From FACHB-1406 sp034189065 (GTDB lineage: Bacteria; Cyanobacteriota; Cyanobacteriia; Cyanobacteriales; Spirulinaceae), in the NCBI GenBank assembly GCA_034189065.1, contig JAXHVQ010000009.1, positions 15,073 through 79,072 on the forward strand: a DNA stretch of 64,000 nucleotides, written 5' to 3'. Positions 26,097-34,277 of this stretch are shown piece after piece (the first letter of the stretch is position 1; the number at the start of each line of letters is the position of its first letter). The notes below the pieces were generated by a model that worked only from the letters and a program-made list of their open reading frames with translations, did no database searches and was not told the DNA's origin. A program made the position numbers and the translations under genes.

Positions 26097-26279
26097 AGGT
26101 TTGAATCGCTGTCGCGATCGCGGAAAAGTCTATAATAAGACTCTATTTCACATTAAAGAGAATTCACAATTCTCGCATCGATATGAAGTCTCTTTTGTGA
26201 GGACGCGATCGCGGGAAGGTTTATCCTAGTCATACATCTCCCTTGCACCTTAAATGTCATCCGCCATCTTTGCACCAAT

Positions 26280-27671
26280 ATGAAATCTTTCTCCTTTCTA
26301 TTGACATTGGCATTCTTAGTACCCAACGCCAACGCGATCGCGCAAACTCCCAATAGCATCCCCTTCCCCCCACCAACCACAACTCCGACAGAAGTCGTTC
26401 CCCCCCTTGCCCCATATACGTTAGGCGCTGGGGATGTGTTGAGAATTGATATTTACAACATTCCCGAATACAGTGGCGAGTACGCGATCGCCATCGACGG
26501 AACCATTGAAATGCCCGAAGTTGGAACCCTCAACCTACGCGATATCACGGTTGACGAAGCGATACAATTAGTATCCAATCGTTACTCTCGCTACATTCGC
26601 CGTCCCCGCATCGGCGTTCGCCTAATTGCGCAGCGTCCCGTTACGGTGGCGATCGCGGGAGAAGTCAATCGTCCGGGTTCCTACACCATCGAACTGGAGA
26701 GAAATCGCAAATTCCCCACCCTCACCGAAGTGGTGAACCTCGCCGAAGGAATAACCCGTTCTGCCGACGTTCGTTCGGTTCAGTTGCGTCGCGTGTATCG
26801 CGGCAGAGAACAAATTATCGACCTCAATTTATGGGAACTGTTTGCGCGCGCTAACTTAACTCAAGATATCCCGTTGCGCGACGGCGACACCATCTTCGTC
26901 GCAACTCAACCCGCTATTAACCCCGGCGAACTCCGCCAACTCGCCGATGCCAACTTTGCCGGAGATTTAGAAGAACCCCTCGAAGTCGTCGTCATCGGCG
27001 AAGTATTTCGTCCGGGAACCCACGCGCTGAATATCGAACGCAACCAAACTCAACCCATTCCCACCGTCACTCAAGCCATTGAAGTAGCAGGAGGCATCAC
27101 CAACCTTGCCGATATCCGCAACATCGAAGTCCGCCGCCTCACCCGAATCGGAGAAGAACAAGCGATCGCCGTCAATTTGTGGGAGTTGTTAGAATCGGGA
27201 GATGTGGAGGAAGACTTAATCTTGCAAGAAGGCGATACCATCGTCGTTCCCCAAGCCACCGCCCTCAACCCCGCCGAAGTCGAAACCCTCGCCACAGCAA
27301 GTTTTGCGCCAGAAACCATTCAAGTGTACGTGGTGGGAGAGGTCGAAGATCCCGGCGCAATTGAAGTCGCCCCCAACACCGCCCTCAATCAAGCGCTGCT
27401 AGCGGCGGGAGGCTTTACCAGTCGCGCGGATTTTGGCGATGTGGAGTTAGTACGCCTCAACCCCAACGGAACGGTGAAGCGACAGGACATTCGCGTCAAT
27501 TTTGAAAGCGAAATCGATGAGGGAAATAACCCACCTCTGTTGCAAAATGATATTGTTTTAGTACGGCGATCGGGATTGGCTCAATTTTCCGATACGGTTG
27601 GCGAAGCATTGAGTCCATTGCGCGATTTTTTGCCGGTTTTCAGTTTATTGAGGCTACTCGGACTAGACTAA
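26280..27671 (+). CDS. Polysaccharide export protein (Wza/KpsD-like, SLBB)
   Basis: This is a 463-residue envelope protein: signal peptide (MKSFSFLLTLAFLVPNANAIA), a Pro-rich linker, then the Poly_export domain (YTLGAGDVLRIDIYNIPEYSGEYAIAIDGTIEMPEVGTLNL, about 44-120). At least three SLBB segments follow: VTVAIAGEVNRPGSY, EVVVIGEVFRPGTH and IQVYVVGEVEDPGAI. Such proteins form or gate the outer-membrane exit for capsule or slime polysaccharide. There is no lipobox Cys, unlike Wza. No polymerase or chain-length gene is adjacent; it faces away from the TpsB gene. Confidence 0.88.
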   Translation: MKSFSFLLTLAFLVPNANAIAQTPNSIPFPPPTTTPTEVVPPLAPYTLGAGDVLRIDIYNIPEYSGEYAIAIDGTIEMPEVGTLNLRDITVDEAIQLVSNRYSRYIRRPRIGVRLIAQRPVTVAIAGEVNRPGSYTIELERNRKFPTLTEVVNLAEGITRSADVRSVQLRRVYRGREQIIDLNLWELFARANLTQDIPLRDGDTIFVATQPAINPGELRQLADANFAGDLEEPLEVVVIGEVFRPGTHALNIERNQTQPIPTVTQAIEVAGGITNLADIRNIEVRRLTRIGEEQAIAVNLWELLESGDVEEDLILQEGDTIVVPQATALNPAEVETLATASFAPETIQVYVVGEVEDPGAIEVAPNTALNQALLAAGGFTSRADFGDVELVRLNPNGTVKRQDIRVNFESEIDEGNNPPLLQNDIVLVRRSGLAQFSDTVGEALSPLRDFLPVFSLLRLLGLD

Positions 27672-27782
27672 TATAGCACCTAAGCCATCAGCTATCAGCC
27701 CTCAGCCATCAGCGAACAGATTGCTATTTCTAGCTTTGGTGCTGTTGGAAATGTCAATCGCGTGCTCTACGTAGTGCTATAT
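27671..27782. mobile_element. Small TIR-bounded element downstream of the SLBB gene
   Basis: ATATAGCAC (27671-27679) and GTGCTATAT (27774-27782) form perfect 9-bp inverted ends around a noncoding interior rich in CAGCTATCAGC-type words. It begins on the last base of the SLBB stop codon. Confidence 0.45.
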
Positions 27783-27854
27783 GGAATCCAAATTTAGCTA
27801 ATCGCGGGGAAGCCCCGCTTTGTACCGATAGGTCAAAGTCGTATGGGAGGAGCG

Positions 27855-27887
27855 GTCAATTGAGGGATTCGATGTCCCTCAATTGAC
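27855..27887. repeat. Perfect 13-bp hairpin upstream of tnpB
   Basis: GTCAATTGAGGGA (27855-27867) and its reverse complement (27875-27887) flank a 7-base loop. It may belong to the left end of the IS200/IS605-type element or be a terminator-like structure. Confidence 0.6.
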
Positions 27888-27914
27888 AAACTATCTTTTT
27901 ATTCGCTACACTAT

Positions 27915-27941
27915 CTTATAGTAAATTCAATTTACTATAAG
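27915..27941. repeat. Palindrome abutting the tnpB start codon
   Basis: CTTATAGTAAATT, one central C, then the exact reverse complement, ending one base before the tnpB ATG. A left-end hairpin of this kind is recognised by TnpA transposases in IS200/IS605 elements. It would also sequester the ribosome-binding region. Confidence 0.6.
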
Positions 27942-29180
27942 ATGTTACGAGTTGTCAAAGTAAGATTGTACCCAAATACAGAACAGCAACAGTTACTAAC
28001 GCAAAGTTTTGGTAATTGTCGCTGGCTGTATAACTACTGTCTTAACTTGATGAACCAAACATACATAGATACAGGGAAAGGTTTGTCAGGGTATGAAGTT
28101 AAAAAACTAATACCTCAACTTAAAAAAGAATATGAATGGTTAAAACTGACCTATTCTCAATGCTTACAAAAGGTTTGTCTCAATCTGGGAGTTGCTTTCA
28201 ATAACTTCTTTGAACGTAGAGCAAAATACCCTAGATTTAAGTCAAAATATGGTAAACAGTCAATACAATATCCTCAAAACGTCAAGATACTAGGTAGCAG
28301 TTTAAATTTTCCAAAAATAGGAGAAGTTAAAGCAGTTATCCATAGACCTATTGAGGGTAAAATTAAGACTGTTACAGTATCAAAGAATTGTTGTGACCAA
28401 TATTTTGCTGCTGTACTGTTTGATGATGGAACCCCCCTACCTTTGGCATCCCCCCTAGTAGGGGAGACGGGGGGCAATAATAAAGCAGTAGGAATTGATG
28501 TAGGCTTAAGCCATTTTGCTATTAGTAGCGATGGTTCTAAGTTTGATAATCCTAGATTTTTCAACAAACACGAAAAGAACTTAAAGGTTAAACAGCAACG
28601 ACTAAGCAGAAAACAAAAAGGTTCAAGTAACCGTAATAAAGCTAGAAAGAAAGTTGCTAAAGTTCATCGTAAGATAACAAACTGTCGTGAAGATTTTCTA
28701 CACAAACTATCGCGTAGGATAGTTGACGAAAACCAAGTCATAGTGACTGAGAATCTAAACGTTAAGGGCATGATGAAGAACCATTGTCTAGCCAAAGCAA
28801 TTGGTCAAGTTGGATGGGGAATGTTCATGACTATGCTTAAGTACAAAGCAGAAAATGAAGGCAAGATTTATCAAGAAGTTGATAGATTCTTTCCTAGTTC
28901 TAAGACTTGTCATGTTTGCTTAAATCAAGTTGGTAACTTACCTCTTGATATCAGATATTGGACTTGTGAAAATTGCCAAACTAAACACGACAGAGATGTT
29001 AACGCCGCAATTAATCTCAGAGATGAGGGACTACGAATTTTGACGGGGCGTATAAACCCTGGAGGAGACCTCCAGGAACAGCCCCTCACCTGTGGAACGC
29101 GGGACAAAGCCTATCGTCAGACTGTAAGTCGCAGTAATAGAGGACGTAAGAAATCTACTACTACGCTTGTCTCTGGGTAG
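27942..29180 (+). CDS. tnpB: TnpB, RNA-guided nuclease of an IS200/IS605-type element
   Basis: This full-length 412-residue TnpB/OrfB is an RNA-guided DNA endonuclease related to Cas12. The RuvC-like active site is complete: D186 in GIDVGL, E270 in VTENLNVKGM and D352 in DRDVNAA. The zinc finger has C323/C326 and C342/C345. The N-terminal LRVVKVRLYPNTEQ and FGNCRWLYNYCLN blocks are typical. Residues about 163-179 (TPLPLASPLVGETGGNN) are an insertion just before the first RuvC strand, encoded by a GC-rich hairpin. No tnpA is present, so the element depends on a transposase elsewhere (IS1341-type). Confidence 0.93.
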   Translation: MLRVVKVRLYPNTEQQQLLTQSFGNCRWLYNYCLNLMNQTYIDTGKGLSGYEVKKLIPQLKKEYEWLKLTYSQCLQKVCLNLGVAFNNFFERRAKYPRFKSKYGKQSIQYPQNVKILGSSLNFPKIGEVKAVIHRPIEGKIKTVTVSKNCCDQYFAAVLFDDGTPLPLASPLVGETGGNNKAVGIDVGLSHFAISSDGSKFDNPRFFNKHEKNLKVKQQRLSRKQKGSSNRNKARKKVAKVHRKITNCREDFLHKLSRRIVDENQVIVTENLNVKGMMKNHCLAKAIGQVGWGMFMTMLKYKAENEGKIYQEVDRFFPSSKTCHVCLNQVGNLPLDIRYWTCENCQTKHDRDVNAAINLRDEGLRILTGRINPGGDLQEQPLTCGTRDKAYRQTVSRSNRGRKKSTTTLVSG

Positions 29181-29223
29181 GAAGCCCGCGCTGTATGTTT
29201 ACATCAGCGTCGGGTAGTTCACT
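29041..29223 (+). ncRNA. Candidate omega RNA and right end of the tnpB element
   Basis: TnpB guide RNAs are made from the 3' part of tnpB through the right end of the element. A hairpin CCCGCGCTG (29186-29194) / CAGCG-TCGGG (29206-29215) followed by TAGTTCAC (to 29223) looks like that right end. Bases after 29223 would be the guide. The 5' limit is arbitrary. Inferred from family knowledge. Confidence 0.5.
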
Positions 29224-29321
29224 TCGCAATGAACAATTAATTATTAATTATTAATTGGTGTAGTACCAATACATCAAAGTGAGATAATTGTCAACTGTTA
29301 ATTCCCAATTTATCAAAAATT

Positions 29322-29349
29322 TTGCCCCGAAAAAGTGAAATCGGGGCAA
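29322..29349 (-). terminator. Terminator of the 29358-29636 gene
   Basis: TTGCCCCGA (29322-29330) and TCGGGGCAA (29341-29349) pair perfectly. Read on minus the hairpin is followed by AATTTTTG, and it starts 8 bases after the stop codon. Confidence 0.7.
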
Positions 29350-29357
29350 CCCAAAAC

Positions 29358-29636
29358 TTAACAACTCGAGCGCAGATGTTGTAACTCTGGGTCTAAAGCA
29401 TTCTGTACTTTTCCTACTGCCTCGAGAATATCGAGTAACTCTTCTTGCATATATTTAAGGACATAATCGTAGGGAATTTCGTGGGCAATGTGGATAAACT
29501 TAGTTTGTTCGTACAAGACGGCGCTGTGAAGGACACACGCAAACGAGTGCATTGCCAACAGTCGAGTGGAACATTCAGAAAGTTGTTGGTGGAGGGGAAC
29601 CGAAGCGTTTTCGGGATTATTCGGTAAAATGGACAT
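29358..29636 (-). CDS. Conserved hypothetical protein (92 aa)
   Basis: This 92-residue soluble, acidic, mainly helical protein begins MSILPNNPENASVPLHQQLS. An AGGAG site about 6 bases before the ATG fixes the start, and a strong terminator follows the stop, so it is an independent transcription unit. It contains three Cys and several His (HSFACVLHSAVLYEQTKFIHIAHEIPYDYVLKYMQEELLDILEAV) but no recognised metal motif. I cannot name the family. A stable hairpin lies in the leader. Confidence 0.68.
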   Translation of the reverse strand: MSILPNNPENASVPLHQQLSECSTRLLAMHSFACVLHSAVLYEQTKFIHIAHEIPYDYVLKYMQEELLDILEAVGKVQNALDPELQHLRSSC

Positions 29637-30085
29637 CGTTACTCCTGACTTGTTGAGTAGAAATTAACAGTGAGGGGTTTCCCCCAGAGAAGGCGATTTG
29701 GCTTGGTCGGCACGTCGCCTTCTCTTGCTTTAATATAATATGCTTTATTCAAAAATGCAACAAAGATAAATGTTTTATTTTTGTTAAGAGCAAGATAAGT
29801 GACGGGGTGATATCAATTCCTCAAACTTCGACTACAGATGCCGGTAAGGGATGCAGGGGATGCAGGGGATGCAGGGGACACTCATTGACGTATAGTCAGA
29901 ATTTATAGAATTGGTATGACGAGGAGATGGAGAGATAGAGAGATGGAGAGATACCGGAGACAGGGGGGTAAAAATTGATGTGTAGTCAGAATGCGCGAGA
30001 ATTACAGGCACATTGGAAAATAGCGGCATTGAGTAGTAATTTGGAAGACAGATCGATTGTTTTTCCTCGCTGGGGATTCTAAAAT
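29637..30085. other. Intergenic region with leader hairpin and tandem repeats
   Basis: A gene-free 449 bases. A perfect 11-bp hairpin (29686-29696 / 29715-29725) sits in the leader of the minus gene. GGATGCAGGG decamers run 29848-29876 and GGAGAGATA units 29925-29955. The phrase GTAGTCAGAAT occurs twice (about 29892 and 29978). Confidence 0.6.
29686..29725 (-). promoter_or_regulatory. Leader hairpin of the 29358-29636 gene
   Basis: AGAGAAGGCGA (29686-29696) pairs perfectly with TCGCCTTCTCT (29715-29725), loop 18 bases, 50 bases upstream of the start codon at 29636 on minus. A regulatory role is a guess; it may be an insulating terminator for upstream transcription. Confidence 0.35.
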
Positions 30086-30487
30086 ATGCCAGATATCGTC
30101 GATATTGCCGTAAGTGCGGGTTCGTTCCAAACGTTAGTAACAGCCGTTCAGGTTGCCGATTTAGTCGATGCGCTGAAAAGTCCCGGTCCTTTTACCGTGT
30201 TTGCCCCCAATGACGATGCCTTTGCCAAATTACCGCCGGGAACCGTAGAATCGTTGGTGAAATCGCCCCCCCAACTGGGGCGGATTTTAACGTATCATGT
30301 GGTCGCAGGTAAGTTGATGAAGGCGGATTTGGAAAAGTTGGGATCGGTAACTTCCCTAGAAGGCGCGCCAATTCCCATTGACTGTTCCGATGGATTTGAG
30401 GTAAAAAATTCGACCGTAATTGCTGCTGATATTGAGGCAGATAATGGCGTGATTCACGTTATTGATAACGTTATTTTAATGGGTTAG
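30086..30487 (+). CDS. Fasciclin (FAS1) domain protein
   Basis: This 133-residue protein is a single FAS1 domain: MPDIVDIAVSAGSFQTLVTAV, the H1 motif PFTVFAPNDDAFAKLP, the YHVVAGKL segment and the closing DNGVIHVIDNVILM. FAS1 domains mediate adhesion or ligand binding. No signal peptide is present in this start choice, so it may be cytoplasmic or exported by another route; short signal-less FAS1 proteins are common in cyanobacteria. It is monocistronic. Confidence 0.92.
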   Translation: MPDIVDIAVSAGSFQTLVTAVQVADLVDALKSPGPFTVFAPNDDAFAKLPPGTVESLVKSPPQLGRILTYHVVAGKLMKADLEKLGSVTSLEGAPIPIDCSDGFEVKNSTVIAADIEADNGVIHVIDNVILMG

Positions 30488-30580
30488 TTTTCTGACCACT
30501 GCAGTTAACAGATGGACTTAAGGGTTGGAAACGTAAAATTGTACCTAAAGAGAGAACAACGGACGGGTTGAGAACTGGAA

Positions 30581-30648
30581 ATGACCAATGACCAATGACC
30601 AACGACCAATGACTAATGATTAATGACCAATGACCAATGACCAATGAC
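30581..30648. repeat. ATGACCA heptamer array supplying a start codon
   Basis: Nine or so ATGACCA/ATGACTA/ACGACCA units run directly into the ATG (30644) of the hydrolase gene. Confidence 0.8.
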
Positions 30649-31513
30649 CAAAATATCTGTACTTGAAGGCTCCTGGAAACACGAATTGATTGCCACCAAT
30701 GGCGTGCAATTGCACTATGTGACACAGGGAGAAGGTCCCTTGATGTTACTGTTGCACGGCTTCCCGGAGTTTTGGTACTCTTGGCGGCATCAAATCCCCG
30801 AATTTGCCGTCGATTATAAAGTCGTAGCGCTGGATTTGCGGGGATATAATGAAAGCGAAAAACCGAAGAATGTTGAAGCGTATCGAATGCAAGAATTGAT
30901 TCGAGATGTGGAAGGCGTTATCGTAGGTTTGGGTTATGAAAGTTGCGTGTTAGTGGGACACGATTGGGGGGGCGCGATCGCGTGGAGTTTTGCCTACGAA
31001 CATCCGCAGCGAGTCGATAAATTAATCGTAATGAATCTTCCCCATCCCGCCCTTTTGAGCGAAGGATTGTGGAAACATCCCCAACAGTTGTTGCGGAGTT
31101 GGTATATTTTCTTGTTTCAACTCCCTTTGCTTCCCGAATGGATTTTACAATGGAATGATTACGACGCGATCGCGGCCACTTTTGAAAAAATGGCGGTTGA
31201 CAAAACTGCGTTTACGACTGCCGATCTCGATGCGTTTAAAAGTGCCGCCGCTAAACCGGATGCAATAACAGCAATGATGAATTACTATCGCAATGTTTTT
31301 CAGGGCTTAATGCAGCCGCGATCGTGGAGGATTTTGGAGGTACCGACGCTGATGATTTGGGGAGAGGAAGATGCGGCTTTGGGAAAAGAGTTGACCTATG
31401 GGACGGAGGCTTATGTACGCGATTTTCAGATTCGCTATATTCCAAATTGCAGTCATTGGGTGCAACAAGAACAGCCCCAATTAGTGAATCAATATATGCG
31501 AGAATTTATATAA
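30644..31513 (+). CDS. Alpha/beta hydrolase, epoxide hydrolase-like
   Basis: This 289-residue enzyme has the HGFPEFWYSWRHQIP oxyanion and cap-entry motif typical of epoxide hydrolases and haloacetate dehalogenases, and nucleophile Asp in GHDWGG (about residue 107). The acid is in WGEEDAALG and the catalytic His in NCSHWVQQEQP. An Asp nucleophile rather than Ser points to epoxide or halide substrates. The ATG at 30644 is the last unit of a heptamer array, so the ribosome site is atypical; MTKISVLEGSW gives a sensible N-terminus. Confidence 0.87.
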   Translation: MTKISVLEGSWKHELIATNGVQLHYVTQGEGPLMLLLHGFPEFWYSWRHQIPEFAVDYKVVALDLRGYNESEKPKNVEAYRMQELIRDVEGVIVGLGYESCVLVGHDWGGAIAWSFAYEHPQRVDKLIVMNLPHPALLSEGLWKHPQQLLRSWYIFLFQLPLLPEWILQWNDYDAIAATFEKMAVDKTAFTTADLDAFKSAAAKPDAITAMMNYYRNVFQGLMQPRSWRILEVPTLMIWGEEDAALGKELTYGTEAYVRDFQIRYIPNCSHWVQQEQPQLVNQYMREFI

Positions 31514-31583
31514 AAGGCAGAAGGCAAGGGGTAAAATTAGGTTTTAGGTTTTGGGTTGGGATGCCGTTAATGACCAATGACCT

Positions 31584-31610
31584 GTAAGGGCGGGGTAACC
31601 CCGCCCCTAC
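31584..31610. repeat. GC-rich near-palindrome, copy 1
   Basis: GTAAGGGCGGGGTAACC and its near-complement, inserted within ATGACNAA heptamers between the hydrolase and folC. A second copy is at 46176-46203, also inside heptamer-type repeats. Confidence 0.75.
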
Positions 31611-31633
31611 CAATGACAAATGACAAATAACAA

Positions 31634-32935
31634 ATGACCCAATCGAATATCGACGCAATTCTTAAACCCTTTCAACGATTTGGCGTTCACTTAGGTTTGA
31701 AACGCATTAAGCACCTCTTAGAACGTCTGGGAAATCCTCATACTAAAGTGCCGATCGCTCACGTCGCAGGAAGTAATGGGAAAGGGTCTGTTTGCACCTA
31801 CGTTTCTTCGGTATTAGCCACAGCGGGATATCGAGTCGGACGTTATACCTCTCCTCATTTAGTAGATTGGACAGAACGAATTTGCATTAACAATAAGCCG
31901 ATTTCAGAAAATGCTTTGGAAGAGGTTTTGTTACAGGTTCAAAATGCCGTCGATCCGGGAGAAGAAAGCCCAACTCAATTTGAAATAATTACAGCAGCCG
32001 CTTGGTTATATTTTGCTCGAGGTAACGTCGATATTGCCGTCATTGAAGTCGGTTTGGGAGGACGGTTGGATGCGACAAATGTTTGCGATACCCCTCTGGT
32101 AACAGCGATTGTTTCCATTAGTCGCGAACATTGGCAAAGGTTAGGACCGACAGTAGCAGATATTGCAGGGGAAAAGGCAGGAATTTTAAAGGAGAATTGT
32201 CCGGTGGTTGTGGGGAAATTGCCGCCGGAAGCGGAAACGGTTGTCAAGTCTAAAATTGCCGCACTGAATTGTCCGGCAGTTTGGGCGAACCCCGCGCAAA
32301 AAATAGGAGAAAATCAAGGGAGGTTTGTGCCGCCAGATACAGAAAAGTTTGAGTTTAACTCGATGGAATACTCTCTCTCTTTGTTAGGCGATATTCAGTT
32401 GATGAACTCCGCGATCGCGATCGCCATTGTCCAGATTCTTCGCCACCAAGGTTGGACAATTCCCAACGCAGCCATTAGCGACGGTATAGCGAAGGCCCAA
32501 TGGTTAGGAAGATTGCAGTGGATTCAGTGGGAAGATCGATATATTTTATTAGACGGGGCGCACAATCCCGAAGCCGCTCGAGGATTGCGTCAATATACTG
32601 ACCAGTTGCGAAAAAATAGTTCGGGGAATAAGAGTGAAATTACGTGGGTAATGGGAATTTTGGCGACTAAAGATTGGGCTGATATTTTTGCAGAATTGCT
32701 GCAACCCGGCGATCGCTTGTACCTCGTTCCCATTCCCGACCATCAATCAGCACTTCCCGAAGAATTAGCCGCGATCGCGCGATCGACCTGCCCCCAACTC
32801 AACGACTGTCAAACCTTCTGCGATCTTTTCGATGCCTTACAGCGTGCCAGTTCCAGCGACTCCCTCATCGTTTTATGCGGTTCCCTTTATCTCGTCGGTT
32901 ACTTTCTCAAACAAATTGGGAACTTTACTCATTGA
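31634..32935 (+). CDS. folC: Dihydrofolate/folylpolyglutamate synthase
   Basis: This cytoplasmic ligase adds glutamate to dihydropteroate and to folates using ATP. The 433-residue protein shows the Mur-ligase-like P-loop HVAGSNGKGSVC (about 43-54), YTSPHLVDWTERI, the EVGLGGRLDATNVC block, the HWQRLGPTVADIAGEKAGILK segment and the C-terminal LDGAHNPEAARGL with VMGILATKDW. Length and motif order are normal. The start codon again lies at the end of ATGACAAA repeats. It is convergent with the IF-3 paralogue, with a shared terminator. Confidence 0.95.
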   Translation: MTQSNIDAILKPFQRFGVHLGLKRIKHLLERLGNPHTKVPIAHVAGSNGKGSVCTYVSSVLATAGYRVGRYTSPHLVDWTERICINNKPISENALEEVLLQVQNAVDPGEESPTQFEIITAAAWLYFARGNVDIAVIEVGLGGRLDATNVCDTPLVTAIVSISREHWQRLGPTVADIAGEKAGILKENCPVVVGKLPPEAETVVKSKIAALNCPAVWANPAQKIGENQGRFVPPDTEKFEFNSMEYSLSLLGDIQLMNSAIAIAIVQILRHQGWTIPNAAISDGIAKAQWLGRLQWIQWEDRYILLDGAHNPEAARGLRQYTDQLRKNSSGNKSEITWVMGILATKDWADIFAELLQPGDRLYLVPIPDHQSALPEELAAIARSTCPQLNDCQTFCDLFDALQRASSSDSLIVLCGSLYLVGYFLKQIGNFTH

Positions 32936-32964
32936 CGGTGAAAAATTATGCTTCTCACTTCAAA

Positions 32965-32996
32965 AAAGGGAAAAGCAAAAACCTACCTTTCCCTTT
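32965..32996. terminator. Bidirectional terminator between folC and the IF-3 gene
   Basis: AAAGGGAAA (32965-32973) pairs with TTTCCCTTT (32988-32996). A and T runs flank it on both sides, suiting both convergent genes. Confidence 0.5.
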
Positions 32997-33020
32997 CTCT
33001 GTTATTTATTGTAGTTAAGC

Positions 33021-33506
33021 TTAGGCCGGAGCGAGTTGAACGATGAGCGCTCGCCGGTCGAAGGACTGAACCTTACCCGCTTGTGCGAGATCGTCAACAA
33101 TGCGATTGAGGAGTTCTGTTGCCCGATCGCGATGTTGATGTTCTCGTCCTCGCAGACGAACTTGAAACTTTACTAAATTGCCCTTATTTAACCACTCCGT
33201 CGCCCTCTGAATGCGGATTCCATAATCCGATTCATCGACATTTGGGCGGAGCTTAACTTCTTTAACTGTCGTTTTTGTAGTCTGTTTCTGACGTTTCTTT
33301 TGTTTATATTGATGCTTCCCGTAGTCCATAATGCGAGCGACGGGGGCATCTTCGCCTTGGGAGACGACGACAAGATCGAGTCCTACGCTTTGGGCGAGTT
33401 CTAAAGCCTCCCGAGTGTCGATTAAACCTCGGTTGTTTTGCTCGTTGTCGATCAACAGGACGCGATCGGATTTAATATGGCGGTTGACAAGTTGTTTTGT
33501 AGCGAT
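33021..33506 (-). CDS. infC: Translation initiation factor IF-3-like protein with apparent AUC start
   Basis: The protein has the IF-3 core: REALELAQSVGLDLVVVSQ, PVARIMDYGKHQYKQKKRQK, VKEVKLRPNVDESDYGIRI and VRLRGREHQHRD. The conserved N-terminal block VNRHIKSDRVLLID lies upstream of the first TTG (33455), so translation must begin further up. A TAG closes the frame, and no ATG, GTG or TTG is available before that block. An AGGAGGA site (33520-33514) sits 7 bases before ATC at 33506, giving 161 residues. AUU/AUC starts are known for infC and mediate autoregulation. The sequence is divergent from the usual cyanobacterial IF-3, so this may be a second paralogue. Confidence 0.85.
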   Translation of the reverse strand: MATKQLVNRHIKSDRVLLIDNEQNNRGLIDTREALELAQSVGLDLVVVSQGEDAPVARIMDYGKHQYKQKKRQKQTTKTTVKEVKLRPNVDESDYGIRIQRATEWLNKGNLVKFQVRLRGREHQHRDRATELLNRIVDDLAQAGKVQSFDRRALIVQLAPA

Positions 33507-34277
33507 AGCGCTTTCCTCCTAAACTCAGTAGTCAATGTTTGCTGATACCATCAGGATAGCGCACCAATCCCTTAACAAACCACTCCCTCGCGCTGCCAAT
33601 TGCCCCAAAAGCGCGCGTATTTGAGAATATATCTGTAGACTGACCGCCCAAACTCGGTTTTTGGCAAAACTAAAGTCATTCTCTCCCATTCCCTTGTCGC
33701 CTACAGCGCTCTGAATTTTAACTTTTTTGACATTTTCTTAATTTTCTTGATTTTTCCTCCATTCAGCCTTGGCAGCGCTGTCGAACCGAAGCAAAGTGCG
33801 TGCAAACCCCAACGAAATTAAAGCGCGATCGCGCAAGTTAGACGCTTTGTCCGCACCCTCCCAGCGATCTCCCTCAACCCAAAATTGCTCCCGAAAATAT
33901 CGACCGGATTATTGCTACTCGGGTTAATCGTAAAAATACTTGCAATTTCTCTCTTTATCAAAAAAAATACAAAAACTTAGTACCTTATCGCCATCTATCT
34001 GCCTATAATTACTTATGAAAACAAAATTCCGTATTCAAAAAAATCAATAAGCCATTTTCTTGTATATATTCCCTAACCGTACCAACTTTTCTCTTCCGGC
34101 TTCTCTGCCCAAAAACAGTAAATAATTGAGTCATCAGTCATTAATCATGAGTCACGAATAATTCACGCACTCAACGGATCATTTGGATAAAGTAAAGAAC
34201 CTTGCTATTTCAAGAACCTCGCCCATTCACGCACTCAACGAATCATGAACGACTAACAAATAAATGACGAATGACGA
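33507..34277. other. AT-rich intergenic region without a gene
   Basis: No supported frame in 771 bases. The left end carries the infC ribosome site. A near-repeat ATTCACGCACTCAACGRATCAT occurs at about 34161 and 34224. ATGACGAATGA heptamers lead into the next gene. Confidence 0.6.

Larger units (their letters stand above)
25622..26279. other. Divergent intergenic region occupied by nested repeats
   Basis: These 658 bases separate the TpsB and SLBB genes, which are transcribed away from each other. Most of it is repeat A copy 2 (25852-26096) with a MITE inside. Short AGAATGGAAGAAT tandem units lie around 25960-26005. Both promoters must lie in the rest; none is obvious. Confidence 0.6.
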
